Positions 16,721 to 25,401 of a stretch of DNA of 64,000 bases are shown here, piece by piece. The stretch comes from Nocardioidaceae bacterium. Lineage in GTDB: Bacteria; Actinomycetota; Actinomycetes; Propionibacteriales; Nocardioidaceae. The DNA is taken from positions 1-64,000 of the forward strand of contig JACJWW010000007.1 of the NCBI GenBank assembly GCA_020636935.1. The letters are read 5' to 3'. The notes beneath the pieces are model-generated. The model made no database searches. It was given only the letters and a program-made list of their open reading frames with translations, and was not told where the DNA came from. The position numbers and the translations under genes are program-made. Each line of letters opens with the position of its first letter. Position 1 is the first letter of the stretch.

Positions 16721-18376
16721 ATGAGCGAACTCACTCCGCCCACAGGTCCCTCCCCTGAAGCTGTGCTGGCCACCTTCGACCTGGAGCACTTCATCGAGTT
16801 TGCCGACCTGGCGGTCACTGCCCTGGCTCAACACCGGGCCGAGATCGATGACCTCAATGTCTTTCCAGTGCCCGACGGAGACACCGGAACCAACATGTAT
16901 CTCACCGTTGAGGCAGCACGCGATGCGATGCGTGATGCTCTCAAAGACTCGCCAGGAGATCTCCGAGTCGGGCTGAGCGCCTATGCCCGTGGCGCACTCC
17001 TGGGAGCCAAAGGCAACAGCGGGGTGATCCTGAGCCAACTGATCGGGGCACTCTTCCGGAGGATTGGCCAGGCCCGACCCGACGACCGTTCCGCGCAGAT
17101 ATTCGCCCAAGGCATGCAAGAAGCCTCTGACGCTGCCTTCGCTGCAGTTGGCACTCCTGTCGAAGGCACCATCTTGAGCGTGGCCAGAGCCGCTGCGCAG
17201 GCGGCTACCGAAGCCGCAGCCAATCCCGAAAACCACCTAGCACAAGTGATCAGCGCGGCCACCGATGCGGCGCGGGTGGCCCTCGCGCACACCCCTGACC
17301 AAATGGAGATCTTGCGTCGTGCTGGCGTCGTGGACGCCGGGGGCGAGGGGCTGTGCGTCGTACTTGATGCTGCGGAGCAGGCGCTGACCGGTCGACGGCC
17401 AGAGTTCACCCGAAGGCGGGCCCGGCGCCGGCAGATTGAGCTCCCCACAGGCGACCTGACCGAGGACGGTCCGGCCTATGAGGTGATGTATCTCCTTGAG
17501 GCTGAAGATCACGACATCTTGGAGCTCAGATCCCGACTCCAAGAGTTGGGTGACTCATTGGTGGTCGTGGGTGGCGATGGGCTGTGGAATGTGCACGTGC
17601 ACGTCAATGATGTTGGTGCCGCCATCGAGGCAGGCATCCAGGCAGGGCGTCCCAGCCGGATTGCAGTCACCCACTTCGCTGAGCAAGTCAGTCGGGCCCG
17701 TGAGCGACTCGCCCCACGCGAAGGGCGACGGGTCGTCGTACTTGCGGCAGGGCCGGGCCTGGCCGAGCTGTTCGACGAAGCCGGCGCACATGTGTTGGCC
17801 TTCACCACCCAGCAACGTCCGAGCGCAGCCCAAGTGCTCGAGCTGGTGAGGTCAAGCGGCGCGCAGGAGGTCGTCGTACTCCCCAATGACCCCTCGGTCA
17901 TTGCCGTGTGCGAAGCGGCCGCCGCAGCAGCGGCCGAAAACGATCAACACGTCGTGGTGATCCCGACCCGTGCGCAGGTGCAGGGCATTGCCGCCCTGGC
18001 TGTCCACGACCCGTCGTTGCCTTTTGAGCACGACGTGGTCTCGATGACCTCAGCGGCAAAGGGGGCCCGTGACGGTGGCGTCACAGTTGCCATCGACACG
18101 GCCATGACCAGCGCCGGGCCATGCTCGCCAGGTGACGTGCTCGGCATCAGCAATGGTGACTTCTCCGTGGTCGGCTCTGACCTGTACGACGTCAGTGTGC
18201 AGGTGCTTGAGTCGTTGATGAGCGCTGGCGAGATGGTCACTCTGGTCTGGGGTGCGGGTGGTTCTGAGCTCGCGAAGCAGGTGGAAGCGTGGGTTCAGCA
18301 CAATCACCCATCTGTTGATGTCTTGGTCTACGAGGGTGGTCAAGAGCGCTATCCATTGTTGTTCTCGGTGGAGTGA
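16721..18376 (+). CDS. DhaL/FakA-like (YloV family) kinase-domain protein
   Basis: A 551-aa protein with an N-terminal DAK2/DhaL domain (about 25-210; NVFPVPDGDTGTNMYLT holds the Mg-ATP aspartates, AKGNSGVILSQ follows) and a C-terminal DAK1-related region (about 300-551). This is the YloV/FakA family, whose characterised member phosphorylates fatty acids bound to FakB. It is conserved immediately before recG. The chosen ATG has GGAG about 10 bases upstream; an ORF start at 16577 would remove most of the intergenic region. Its TGA overlaps the recG start (TGATG). Confidence 0.85.
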   Translation: MSELTPPTGPSPEAVLATFDLEHFIEFADLAVTALAQHRAEIDDLNVFPVPDGDTGTNMYLTVEAARDAMRDALKDSPGDLRVGLSAYARGALLGAKGNSGVILSQLIGALFRRIGQARPDDRSAQIFAQGMQEASDAAFAAVGTPVEGTILSVARAAAQAATEAAANPENHLAQVISAATDAARVALAHTPDQMEILRRAGVVDAGGEGLCVVLDAAEQALTGRRPEFTRRRARRRQIELPTGDLTEDGPAYEVMYLLEAEDHDILELRSRLQELGDSLVVVGGDGLWNVHVHVNDVGAAIEAGIQAGRPSRIAVTHFAEQVSRARERLAPREGRRVVVLAAGPGLAELFDEAGAHVLAFTTQQRPSAAQVLELVRSSGAQEVVVLPNDPSVIAVCEAAAAAAAENDQHVVVIPTRAQVQGIAALAVHDPSLPFEHDVVSMTSAAKGARDGGVTVAIDTAMTSAGPCSPGDVLGISNGDFSVVGSDLYDVSVQVLESLMSAGEMVTLVWGAGGSELAKQVEAWVQHNHPSVDVLVYEGGQERYPLLFSVE

Positions 18377-20553
18377 TGATCGAGATCACCTGGGATTCCC
18401 CAGCCAGCGTGCTGGCCGGCAAGGGCGCCAAGAGCAAGCGGCAGTCAACCGACACCATCGAGGGGTCCAACTGGGCATGTGTTGGTGATGTGTTGCAAAC
18501 CTATCCGCGCACCTACGTAAAGAAAGACGGCCTGAGCGAGCTCGGCTCCTTGACGGAAGGCTCGCTGCTCTCCCTCGTCGGCGAGATCATCAACTGCAAG
18601 CCATTCACCTACCGTGACCGTCGTACTGGCAGGGAGGCATATCGCCTTGAGGTACGCGTACGAGCTGAGGGCGGGCAACTCCTATTGACCTATTTTGACC
18701 GCAATGCCCGCACGGCTTCGTGGCGGGCAAGGGAGATGAGCCCAGGTCGGAAGGGGCTTTTTGCGGGGCGCCTGAAGTGGTTTCGTGACGAGTGGCAGTT
18801 GACCAACCCAGAGAGCCGGCTCTATGGAGCAAACACCGAAGGCGACATCGTCGAGTTGCCGGACTTGATCCCGATCTATCCGCAGGTGGGCGGCTTGACC
18901 ACTTGGCAGATTGAGGATGTCATCCGGATTGCACTGGATCTGGTTGATGATTTCCCTGACCCATTGCCCGATGAGATTCGTGAACGCGAGGGCTTGCTCG
19001 ACCTGCGCACGGCCTACTCCTGGATCCACCGGCCAAACAGTTGGGCCCAAAAGACCAAGGCCGAAGATCGCATCAAATATGACGAAGCCTGGATCGCGCA
19101 GGTGGTGCTCGCGCGCAAACGGCTCGAAGTGGAGGCCACTGCAGCCAACCCAAGACCCGGCTGCCGAGGCGGATTGCTCGACACATTTGATGCGCAACTG
19201 CCCTTCGAACTCACCGATGGGCAGCGGGCAGTCGGCAAGGAGATCAGCGCGGAGTTGTCCCTTGATCATCCGATGCATCGACTGTTGCAGGGCGAGGTCG
19301 GCTCTGGCAAGACGATCGTGGCGCTTCGAGCGATGCTTCAGGTGGTCGACTCGGGTGGGCAGGCTGCGTTGTTGGCGCCCACCGACGTGCTGGCCCAACA
19401 ACACCTTCGTTCGATGAGCACCATGCTGGGTGACCTCGCGGCGGCAGGGATGCTTGGTGGGGCTGAGGTGTCCACCCGACTCACTCTCCTGACCGGGTCG
19501 TTGGGCGCCAAGGCTCGCAGACAGGCCCTCCTTGATGCGGCCAGTGGTGAGGCTGGCATCGTGATCGGCACGCATGCATTGCTGGAGGAGCATGTGTCTT
19601 TTGCTGACTTGGGTCTTGTGGTCGTCGATGAGCAGCATCGTTTTGGTGTCGAGCAACGCGCAGCGCTGGGGGTCAAGGCAGACAAGCCACCTCATGTGCT
19701 CGTGATGACTGCGACGCCGATCCCGCGCACTGTCGCAATGACCGTCTTTGGTGATCTCGACACCTCAACCCTGAGTCAACTCCCGGCAGGGCGGGCCGAG
19801 GTGCAGACAAATGTCGTGCCACTGCGGACTCAACCCGGCTGGTTGCCCCGCGTCTGGGAGCGGATTCGTGAAGAAGTTGCCACGGGACGGCAGGCCTATG
19901 TGGTCTGCTCCCGCATCGACTCCACAGACGACGAAACCGATGGCCTCTGGGGTGTGGTGGAGTTGGCCGAGGAGCTAGGTGAAGACCAACTCAAAGGTCT
20001 GCGTGTTGAGGTCTTGCATGGTCGGCTTCCTGCCGAGACGAAGGATGCCGTGATGCTGGCCTTCGCTGCTGGTGAGATCGACGTACTCGTCTCAACCACC
20101 GTGATTGAGGTCGGCGTAGACGTACCCAATGCCAGCGTGATGGCGATCATGGATGCCGACCGCTTCGGGGTCTCCCAACTCCACCAACTCCGGGGCCGGA
20201 TCGGTCGCGGCGGCCACGCTGGAGTCTGCCTATTGGTCACGCGTGCAGAGCCGGGCACGACCACGATGCAACGCCTAGAAGCAGTCGCAAGCACTCGTGA
20301 CGGGTTTGCGTTGTCACGCATCGACCTTGAGCAGCGCCGTGAGGGTGATGTCTTGGGTACGGCGCAAAGTGGCGGCGCCAAGTCACTGAAGAAACTGTCG
20401 GTGCTCAACGACGAAGACATCATCGTGGCGGCAAGAGAGGCCGCCACAAGCTATGTCAGGACTGACGCCACTCTGGCTGGATTGCCCGACTTGGCTGATG
20501 CCGTTGCCAAGCTCGAAGCCTCGCAACGCGCAGACTTCATGGAGATGGGATGA
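18376..20553 (+). CDS. recG: ATP-dependent DNA helicase RecG
   Basis: A 725-aa helicase that regresses stalled forks and processes recombination intermediates. An N-terminal wedge/OB region (about 50-170) is followed by superfamily-2 motifs: GEVGSGKT (Walker A), DEQHRFG (DEAD-like), TATPIPRT and HQLRGRIGRG. The start ATG overlaps the preceding stop; a GTG one codon earlier is possible. The four-base overlap with rsmD continues the operon. Confidence 0.95.
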   Translation: MIEITWDSPASVLAGKGAKSKRQSTDTIEGSNWACVGDVLQTYPRTYVKKDGLSELGSLTEGSLLSLVGEIINCKPFTYRDRRTGREAYRLEVRVRAEGGQLLLTYFDRNARTASWRAREMSPGRKGLFAGRLKWFRDEWQLTNPESRLYGANTEGDIVELPDLIPIYPQVGGLTTWQIEDVIRIALDLVDDFPDPLPDEIREREGLLDLRTAYSWIHRPNSWAQKTKAEDRIKYDEAWIAQVVLARKRLEVEATAANPRPGCRGGLLDTFDAQLPFELTDGQRAVGKEISAELSLDHPMHRLLQGEVGSGKTIVALRAMLQVVDSGGQAALLAPTDVLAQQHLRSMSTMLGDLAAAGMLGGAEVSTRLTLLTGSLGAKARRQALLDAASGEAGIVIGTHALLEEHVSFADLGLVVVDEQHRFGVEQRAALGVKADKPPHVLVMTATPIPRTVAMTVFGDLDTSTLSQLPAGRAEVQTNVVPLRTQPGWLPRVWERIREEVATGRQAYVVCSRIDSTDDETDGLWGVVELAEELGEDQLKGLRVEVLHGRLPAETKDAVMLAFAAGEIDVLVSTTVIEVGVDVPNASVMAIMDADRFGVSQLHQLRGRIGRGGHAGVCLLVTRAEPGTTTMQRLEAVASTRDGFALSRIDLEQRREGDVLGTAQSGGAKSLKKLSVLNDEDIIVAAREAATSYVRTDATLAGLPDLADAVAKLEASQRADFMEMG

Positions 20554-21113
20554 CCCGCATCATTGCCGGCAGCCTTGGGGGCCGCAAACTCAAGACCCTG
20601 CCGGGAGCTGCCACCCGGCCAACCACCGATCGGGTCAAGGAAGCGGTCTTCTCGGCGCTGGAGTCACGCTTGGGGTCGTTGCAAGGGCTCAGCGTGCTCG
20701 ACTTGTATGCCGGTAGCGGCTCACTAGGCTTCGAGGCCCAATCCCGTGGGGCCAGTGAAGTGGTCTTTTGTGAGTCGCAGGCCAAGGCTCAAGACGTGAT
20801 CAAGGCCAATGCTCGTGACCTTGGCGTGCGTGCCTTGATCTGGCCGGGGCCAGTGGAGCGCACGCTTGCATCTGGCAAGGCGCGGGCCTTTGACCTCGTG
20901 CTGGCTGACCCGCCGTACCCCTTGAGCGAAGACGATGTGGTCGCTTTCTTGGCCCAATTGACGGCTGGATGGCTGCGAGATGGGGCAATTGTGGTGCTTG
21001 AGCGATCTACGCGTAGCGTGGAGCCACGATGGCCACAGGGGCTAGGGGTGCTCAACTCTAAGACCTATGGCGAGACCAAGATCTGGTATCTGGCCTACGA
21101 GGAGGCGCAATGA
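20550..21113 (+). CDS. rsmD: 16S rRNA (guanine966-N2)-methyltransferase
   Basis: A 187-aa SAM-dependent methyltransferase: ARPTTDRVKEAVFSAL-type entry (here ATRPTTDRVKEAVFSAL), the SAM motif LDLYAGSGSLGFEA and the catalytic ADPPYPL. It modifies G966 of 16S rRNA. It overlaps recG upstream and coaD downstream by four bases each (ATGA). Confidence 0.95.
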   Translation: MTRIIAGSLGGRKLKTLPGAATRPTTDRVKEAVFSALESRLGSLQGLSVLDLYAGSGSLGFEAQSRGASEVVFCESQAKAQDVIKANARDLGVRALIWPGPVERTLASGKARAFDLVLADPPYPLSEDDVVAFLAQLTAGWLRDGAIVVLERSTRSVEPRWPQGLGVLNSKTYGETKIWYLAYEEAQ

Positions 21114-21604
21114 CGAAGGTGGTTTGCCCGGGCTCTTTCGACCCGGTGACCAATGGTCATCTTGACATCATCTCGCGTGCCTCAGGCCTCTTCGACGAGG
21201 TCGTGGTCGCGGTCGGGATCAACAAATCCAAGACCTCGAGCCGCTTGTTTGACTCCGACGAGCGCATGGAGATGCTCCGCACAGTGGTCGCTCCGTGGCC
21301 CAATGTGCGTGTGGCCGGCTTCGAAGGCCTCCTCACGGATTTTTGCACCAGCAACGGCATCGCTGGCATCGTCAAGGGGCTACGGGCGGTCAGCGACTTC
21401 GACTACGAGTTGCAGATGGCGCAGATGAACTCCTCCCTGGCGCAGGTGGAGACGATCTTCATCCCGACCAGTCCGGAGTACTCCTTCTTGGCCTCATCGT
21501 TGATCAAGGAAGTCGCGATGTTTGGTGGCGACGTGTCGCAGCTGGTGCCGCCCGAGGTGTTGCCATTGCTGTTGGAGCGATTGGCTCAACGCCGCCAGAG
21601 CTGA
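21110..21604 (+). CDS. coaD: Phosphopantetheine adenylyltransferase
   Basis: A 164-aa enzyme of the penultimate step of coenzyme A synthesis. The N-terminal CPGSFDPVTNGHLDII holds the TxGH-type nucleotidyltransferase motif, and SPEYSFLASSLIKEVA is the family C-terminal signature. It ends the DhaL-recG-rsmD-coaD transcript. Confidence 0.97.
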   Translation: MTKVVCPGSFDPVTNGHLDIISRASGLFDEVVVAVGINKSKTSSRLFDSDERMEMLRTVVAPWPNVRVAGFEGLLTDFCTSNGIAGIVKGLRAVSDFDYELQMAQMNSSLAQVETIFIPTSPEYSFLASSLIKEVAMFGGDVSQLVPPEVLPLLLERLAQRRQS

Positions 21605-21650
21605 GCTGCCTCATTTTTCATACGGGTGCTCGCGTACGTGGTGCTTGGCC

Positions 21651-21770
21651 GCCCTTGCGTCATCCGGTGCGCCCTGACGTCATCCGGTGCGCCCTTGCGT
21701 CATCCGGTGCGCCCTTGCGTCATACGGTGCGCCCTAACGTCATACGGTGCGCCCTTGCGTCATCCGAATG
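21651..21770. repeat. Six tandem 20-bp direct repeats
   Basis: Head-to-tail units of consensus GCCCTTGCGTCATCCGGTGC. Units 1 and 3 are identical. Units 2 and 5 differ at the TGC (GAC or AAC), units 4 and 5 have ATACGG for ATCCGG, and the last unit degenerates at its end. The common core is CGTCAT-C/A-CGG. Confidence 0.95.
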
Positions 21771-21799
21771 GTGGCCATATGGCCACGTGTCGGATGACG
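21758..21799. repeat. Extended palindrome at the end of the 20-bp array
   Basis: The outer 10-bp arms (CGTCATCCGA at 21758-21767 and its complement at 21790-21799) come from the repeat core. They flank a 3x3 internal loop and a perfect 16-bp inner palindrome GTGGCCATATGGCCAC (21771-21786). It could form a cruciform or act as a bidirectional terminator or a protein-binding site. Confidence 0.85.
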
Positions 21800-21843
21800 T
21801 TAGGACCTGATGGCACGTTTCGTATGACGCTAGGCAGACCGTT

Positions 21844-21873
21844 TTGGCGACGCGGGCGTTCGGCGGGTAGACT
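21844..21873 (+). promoter_or_regulatory. Candidate promoter for the yceD-rpmF-rnc-mutM operon
   Basis: TTGGCG at 21844-21849 and TAGACT at 21868-21873 are separated by 18 bases, about 40 bases before the TTG start of yceD. The same 11-base word CGGGTAGACTC occurs in the rpsB promoter region, which supports its use as a housekeeping -10 region. Confidence 0.5.
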
Positions 21874-21912
21874 CCCACAGGTTGTGCAGGCTTCAAATCT
21901 GAGAGTGATCTC

Positions 21913-22461
21913 TTGACTGATCTCGACCCGAGAGCGCCGCTCGTGCTCGACACTCGCGAGCTCGGCCGCCGCCCGGGGTCGCAACGCAAGTTGTCACTTG
22001 AAGTGCCGGCTCCTGCGCAACTTGGCATCGAATTCCTCGGTGTGCCCGAAGGTGATCTGATCCACCTGGATCTCCGCCTGGAGGCCGTGATGGAGGGTGT
22101 GCTCCTGACTGGTACGGCTTCGGCCACTCTGGTTGGGGAGTGTGTGCGTTGCCTGGATGCGATCTCCGATGACAGTCGGGTCTCGCTTCAGGAGCTCTAC
22201 ATGTACGACGTACCCGACAACGACGAGGATGAAGATGTCAGCAAGCTAGAGGACGACCTGCTCGACCTCGAACCGCTCCTGCGTGACGCGGTAGTGCTCG
22301 CACTGCCGTTTCAGCCGGTGTGCCGGGAAGATTGCCCGGGACTCTGCCCCGAATGCGGGGCGCGTCTCGCCGATGATCCCGATCACCAGCACGAGCAGGC
22401 GATCGACCCCCGATGGGCGGGGCTCGAGGGCCTGGTCACCGGGGACGACACCCAAGACTGA
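21913..22461 (+). CDS. yceD: YceD/DUF177-family protein
   Basis: A 182-aa protein of the DUF177 family, almost always encoded directly before rpmF and linked to 23S rRNA processing. It has the family core VGECVRCLD and the C-terminal CREDCPGLCPECGARL, four cysteines that look like a zinc site. The TTG start is followed by TDLDPRAPLVLDTRELGRRPGS, where homologues begin. It is the first gene of a ribosome/RNA-processing operon. Confidence 0.9.
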   Translation: MTDLDPRAPLVLDTRELGRRPGSQRKLSLEVPAPAQLGIEFLGVPEGDLIHLDLRLEAVMEGVLLTGTASATLVGECVRCLDAISDDSRVSLQELYMYDVPDNDEDEDVSKLEDDLLDLEPLLRDAVVLALPFQPVCREDCPGLCPECGARLADDPDHQHEQAIDPRWAGLEGLVTGDDTQD

Positions 22462-22491
22462 TTCGCCCATCACTGGACTGAGGAGAAGATC

Positions 22492-22677
22492 GTGGCTGTC
22501 CCGAAGCGGAAGATGTCGCGTAGCAACACCCGTCACCGTCGCTCGGCGTGGAAGACCACCGCGCCCCAGCTGGTGACCTGCGCCAACCCGTCATGTGGCT
22601 CCAAGCACCTGCCACACCGTGCTTGCCCTGAGTGTGGTCAGTACGGCGCCCGTGGCGAGCGCCGCCAGGTCATCTGA
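22492..22677 (+). CDS. rpmF: Ribosomal protein bL32
   Basis: A 61-aa large-subunit protein: AVPKRKMSRSNTRHRRSAWK then a zinc ribbon with CANPSC and CPEC. The GTG start has GAGGAGA upstream. The classic yceD-rpmF pairing is preserved, followed by rnc 14 bases later. Confidence 0.97.
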   Translation: MAVPKRKMSRSNTRHRRSAWKTTAPQLVTCANPSCGSKHLPHRACPECGQYGARGERRQVI

Positions 22678-22691
22678 GACCAGGCACAATT

Positions 22692-23429
22692 TTGACCGCA
22701 GAGGCGTCTACGGACGAGCTGCGGCAGGCCCTCGGCGACCCCAAGCTCGACGCCGACCTGCTCGAACTGGCCTTGACCCATCGGTCATTCGCCTACGAAA
22801 ATGGTGGTATCCCAACCAATGAGCGGTTGGAATTCCTCGGCGATTCCGTGCTTGGCGTGGTGATCACCGAGACCCTCTACACCACTCACCCAGACCTGTC
22901 CGAAGGCCGGTTGGCCAAGCTGCGGGCAGCCGTGGTCAGTGCTCGTGCACTGGCCGTGGTCGCCGCCACGATCGGTCTCGGCGACTACGTGCACCTGGGC
23001 AAGGGGGAGTTGTCGACCGGTGGTCGCGAAAAGGCCTCGATCCTGTCCGACACCTTGGAGGCCGTGATCGGGGCGGTCTACCTGTCTGGAGGCTTCGTGG
23101 TTGCCGCAGAGGTCATCCACAGGCTTTTCGACCCGATGCTCGAGCGCGCGGCTCAGCTCGGTGCCGGGCTGGACTGGAAGACCAGTCTCCAGGAGTTGTG
23201 TGCTGAGCAGGAGTGGGGGGCTCCGGAATATGTCGTGACCGATGATGGCCCTGACCATGCCAAGACGTTCACGGCGCGAGTGCGAGTCGCCGAGCAATTG
23301 CATGGTCATGGTGTGGGGCGCTCCAAGAAGGAGGCGGAGCAGCAGGCCGCGGAGAGCGCCTACCAAACCCTGCGAGACTCAGCCGACGCCGCGCGTGAGG
23401 CGGCTGGCGTCACAGCTGCCGATGCCTGA
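22692..23429 (+). CDS. rnc: Ribonuclease III
   Basis: A 245-aa double-strand-specific endoribonuclease for rRNA and mRNA processing. The signature ERLEFLGDSVLG lies at 44-55 with the metal-binding acidic residues, and DTLEAVIGAVY is present. A double-stranded-RNA-binding domain fills about 160-230 (GRSKKEAEQQAAESAY). I selected the TTG at 22692; an ATG 60 bases earlier lies inside rpmF. It overlaps mutM by 8 bases. Confidence 0.94.
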   Translation: MTAEASTDELRQALGDPKLDADLLELALTHRSFAYENGGIPTNERLEFLGDSVLGVVITETLYTTHPDLSEGRLAKLRAAVVSARALAVVAATIGLGDYVHLGKGELSTGGREKASILSDTLEAVIGAVYLSGGFVVAAEVIHRLFDPMLERAAQLGAGLDWKTSLQELCAEQEWGAPEYVVTDDGPDHAKTFTARVRVAEQLHGHGVGRSKKEAEQQAAESAYQTLRDSADAAREAAGVTAADA

Positions 23430-24258
23430 GCTTCCCGAAGTCGAAGTAGTTCGTCGTGGCCTGGATGACCATGTTGTCGGCCACTCGATCACCCGAGTTG
23501 ATGTGCTCCATCCTCGTCCCGTACGTCGACACCTCTCGGGTGTCGGTGATTTCGCTGATCGGCTGACCGGCGTCAAGATCACCGCGGCCAGACGGCGAGG
23601 CAAATATCTCTGGCTCCCACTCGATACAGGAGATGCCCTGGTGGCGCACCTGGGGATGAGCGGTCAATTGCTCGTGCAACAGGCAGACATCCCAGCCCAA
23701 CGCCATCTTCGGGTGTTGCTTGAGTTGGATGCCCCAAATGACCTTCGTTTCGTAGACCAGCGGATGTTTGGCGGGGTTTGGGTCAGTGACGGTGGCGCGG
23801 AGTTGCCCACGGAGGTGGCTGCGATTGCCCTTGATCCACTCGACCCAGCCTTCGACGAGGATGCAGTGGTAGCGCGGATCCGCAAGTCATCCTCGGGCAT
23901 CAAGAGGCTGCTGCTAAACCAAAATGTCGTCTCTGGGATCGGCAATATCTACGCCGATGAGGCGCTGTGGTCTGCGCAGGTGCACGGCGAACGGCCGGGC
24001 AACCGGATCAAGTCTGCTGACGTACGCCGAGTGCTCACCGCTGCCCGCGATGTGATGATCGCTGCCCTGGCCCAGGGTGGCACGTCTTTTGATGCCCTCT
24101 ATGTCAATGTCGAAGGTGACAGCGGCTATTTCGAGCGCTCTTTGGAAGCCTATGGACGCGAGGGAGAGCCATGCTCGCGTTGTGGCAGCGCCCTGGTGCG
24201 GGCGCAGTTCATGAACAGATCGTCGTACTTCTGCCCGGTGTGTCAACGGCGTCGGTGA
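23422..24258 (+). CDS. mutM: Formamidopyrimidine-DNA glycosylase
   Basis: A 278-aa base-excision repair glycosylase for oxidised purines. The catalytic N-terminus PELPEVE (Pro2, Glu3) fixes the ATG start at 23422. The helix-two-turn-helix motif (QNVVSGIGNIYADEAL) and a C-terminal zinc finger (CSRCG and CPVCQRRR) are complete. It is the last gene of the yceD operon, overlapping rnc. Confidence 0.96.
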   Translation: MPELPEVEVVRRGLDDHVVGHSITRVDVLHPRPVRRHLSGVGDFADRLTGVKITAARRRGKYLWLPLDTGDALVAHLGMSGQLLVQQADIPAQRHLRVLLELDAPNDLRFVDQRMFGGVWVSDGGAELPTEVAAIALDPLDPAFDEDAVVARIRKSSSGIKRLLLNQNVVSGIGNIYADEALWSAQVHGERPGNRIKSADVRRVLTAARDVMIAALAQGGTSFDALYVNVEGDSGYFERSLEAYGREGEPCSRCGSALVRAQFMNRSSYFCPVCQRRR

Positions 24259-24385
24259 TTGTCAGCGATTGGCATTCAGGGGCCAGTGAGTAGTTCGGTG
24301 CTCTGTCCATTGACAGCACCGGTAGCTGGAAGAGTCTCGCCGGGTCTGTGCGGTCCAAGTTGCATTTCGATTGCCATCCTTTAGA

Positions 24386-24412
24386 TGTACATTTCGGGTT
24401 GCGAAACGTACA
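24386..24412. promoter_or_regulatory. Inverted repeat before the toxin-antitoxin operon
   Basis: 11-bp arms TGTACATTTCG (24386-24396) and CGAAACGTACA (24402-24412) pair with one mismatch around a 5-base spacer, ending 8 bases before the antitoxin start. The position suits autorepression by the antitoxin or the complex. Confidence 0.55.
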
Positions 24413-24420
24413 ATTGACGC

Positions 24421-24669
24421 ATGGCCACGCTTAGCTCGTCAGATGCGCGCAAGAACTTTGCTGACACGGTGCGTCGTTCCCAAACCGAACCCGTCGTAAT
24501 CGAACGGCGCGGGCGACGGGAAGCAGTCATGCTTGCACCTGAGGAATTTGATCGCCTTGTGGAAGCGGCAGAGGAACTTGACGACATCGCCGCCTTCGAC
24601 GCGGCGATGTCTGAAGAGGGCGAAAACATTCCCTGGGACGAACTGAAAGCTGAGTTGGGCTGGGTGTGA
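24421..24669 (+). CDS. Phd/YefM-family antitoxin
   Basis: An 82-aa antitoxin: an N-terminal Phd/YefM fold (SSSDARKNFADTVRRSQTEPVVIERRG) that dimerises and binds DNA, then an acidic C-terminal toxin-binding tail (EELDDIAAFDAAMSEEGEN). Its GTG/TGA junction overlaps the toxin start by four bases. It neutralises the downstream toxin and probably represses its own operon at the inverted repeat. Confidence 0.88.
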   Translation: MATLSSSDARKNFADTVRRSQTEPVVIERRGRREAVMLAPEEFDRLVEAAEELDDIAAFDAAMSEEGENIPWDELKAELGWV

Positions 24670-24920
24670 GTTACCGCATCGAGGTCCGTCCGGCGGCGGC
24701 TCGAGCGCTGAAGAGGATTCATCCAAGTGACCGCAAGCGAGTTCAGGGTGCCATTGTGTTGCTCGGTCGTGATCCTCGGCCAACGGGTGCGAAGAGCTTG
24801 CGCGGCCGCGACGGCATGCGTGTGAGAGTCGGTGACTATCGAATCATCTATACCGTGCGTGACGATGTCTTGCTTGTCGTGGTGGTCGACTTGGGGCATC
24901 GCCGTGAGATCTATCGTTGA
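24666..24920 (+). CDS. RelE/ParE-superfamily toxin
   Basis: An 84-aa RelE-type protein (YRIEVRPAAARALKRIHP; GMRVRVGDYRIIYTV; VVVDLGHRREIYR). The conserved basic residues and terminal HRREIYR match ribosome-dependent mRNA interferases of the RelE branch. It starts with GTG inside the antitoxin stop. The gene pair sits between mutM and a small conserved gene, interrupting the common mutM-smc order. Confidence 0.88.
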   Translation: MSYRIEVRPAAARALKRIHPSDRKRVQGAIVLLGRDPRPTGAKSLRGRDGMRVRVGDYRIIYTVRDDVLLVVVVDLGHRREIYR

Positions 24921-25197
24921 CTGCATGTACCCCCACAGCACAGCCAACAAGCAGCCTCTTGGGCAATCGGGATCTGCATAAACGGCCAAACTTCGGCAGT
25001 GTCTGATGTGAACGTTACAAAGTGCTGTAGACAGGCTATTTCGAGTGCTTGTGTCACCTGTGCGCAAATGCTGCTGGTCTCGGCGAAGTTGATCCCAAGC
25101 CGGTGGGCATGGGAACCTAGGGGATGGCTTGTTCGCTGACAAGTCGCCCAGACCACGCCCAAGGCTCATCTCGAGCCACTGACAGAAAGACCAATCG
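24921..25197. other. 277-base gap with no recognised element
   Basis: Only the upstream region of the small coiled-coil gene. I see no convincing hairpin, tRNA or ORF with coding character here; the minus-strand ORFs crossing it lack a ribosome site. Confidence 0.6.
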
Positions 25198-25383
25198 ATG
25201 GCAAAGGCCCTGCTTGGTTACTCGGTGACCGGCGATGCGCGCGCTATGGAGTTGGCTCTTCAGAACCGCCGACTCCGTGAGCGGATCACCGACCTCGAAG
25301 AGTTGATCGTGCGCTTGTCGCGCGACAACGACGAGCTCAGTGCTCAACTGCGCTCAGTCGAAGACGTCCTTGAGCCTGCCTGA
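25198..25383 (+). CDS. Small conserved coiled-coil protein (61 aa)
   Basis: A 61-aa protein MAKALLGYSV followed by a charged helical stretch (QNRRLRERITDLEELIVRL, then NDELSAQL) that reads as a coiled coil with leucine heptads. Similar short MAKALLGY proteins with a coiled coil are, to my recollection, widespread in actinobacteria, but the function is unknown to me. AGAAAGA lies about 8 bases before the ATG. It is convergent with the aminotransferase gene. Confidence 0.7.
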   Translation: MAKALLGYSVTGDARAMELALQNRRLRERITDLEELIVRLSRDNDELSAQLRSVEDVLEPA

Positions 25384-25401
25384 TCTCACCGCAGCTGGCG
25401 G

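Larger units (their letters stand above)
21605..21912. other. 308-base intergenic region with repeats and the yceD promoter
   Basis: No gene fits this stretch: ORFs crossing it read straight through the repeats. It holds six 20-bp direct repeats (21651-21770), an extended palindrome (21758-21799), an inverted partial copy of the repeat core (CGTATGACGCTAGG at about 21820) and a promoter for yceD close to the gene. Confidence 0.85.

Noticed and set aside
21651..21770. CRISPR array between coaD and yceD
   Set aside because: The 20-bp units are directly adjacent with no unique spacers and no cas genes nearby.
24381..25169. 262-codon minus-strand ORF opposite the Phd/RelE genes
   Set aside because: Antisense to a well-supported toxin-antitoxin operon, composition atypical (Ser/Arg-rich) and no ribosome site.
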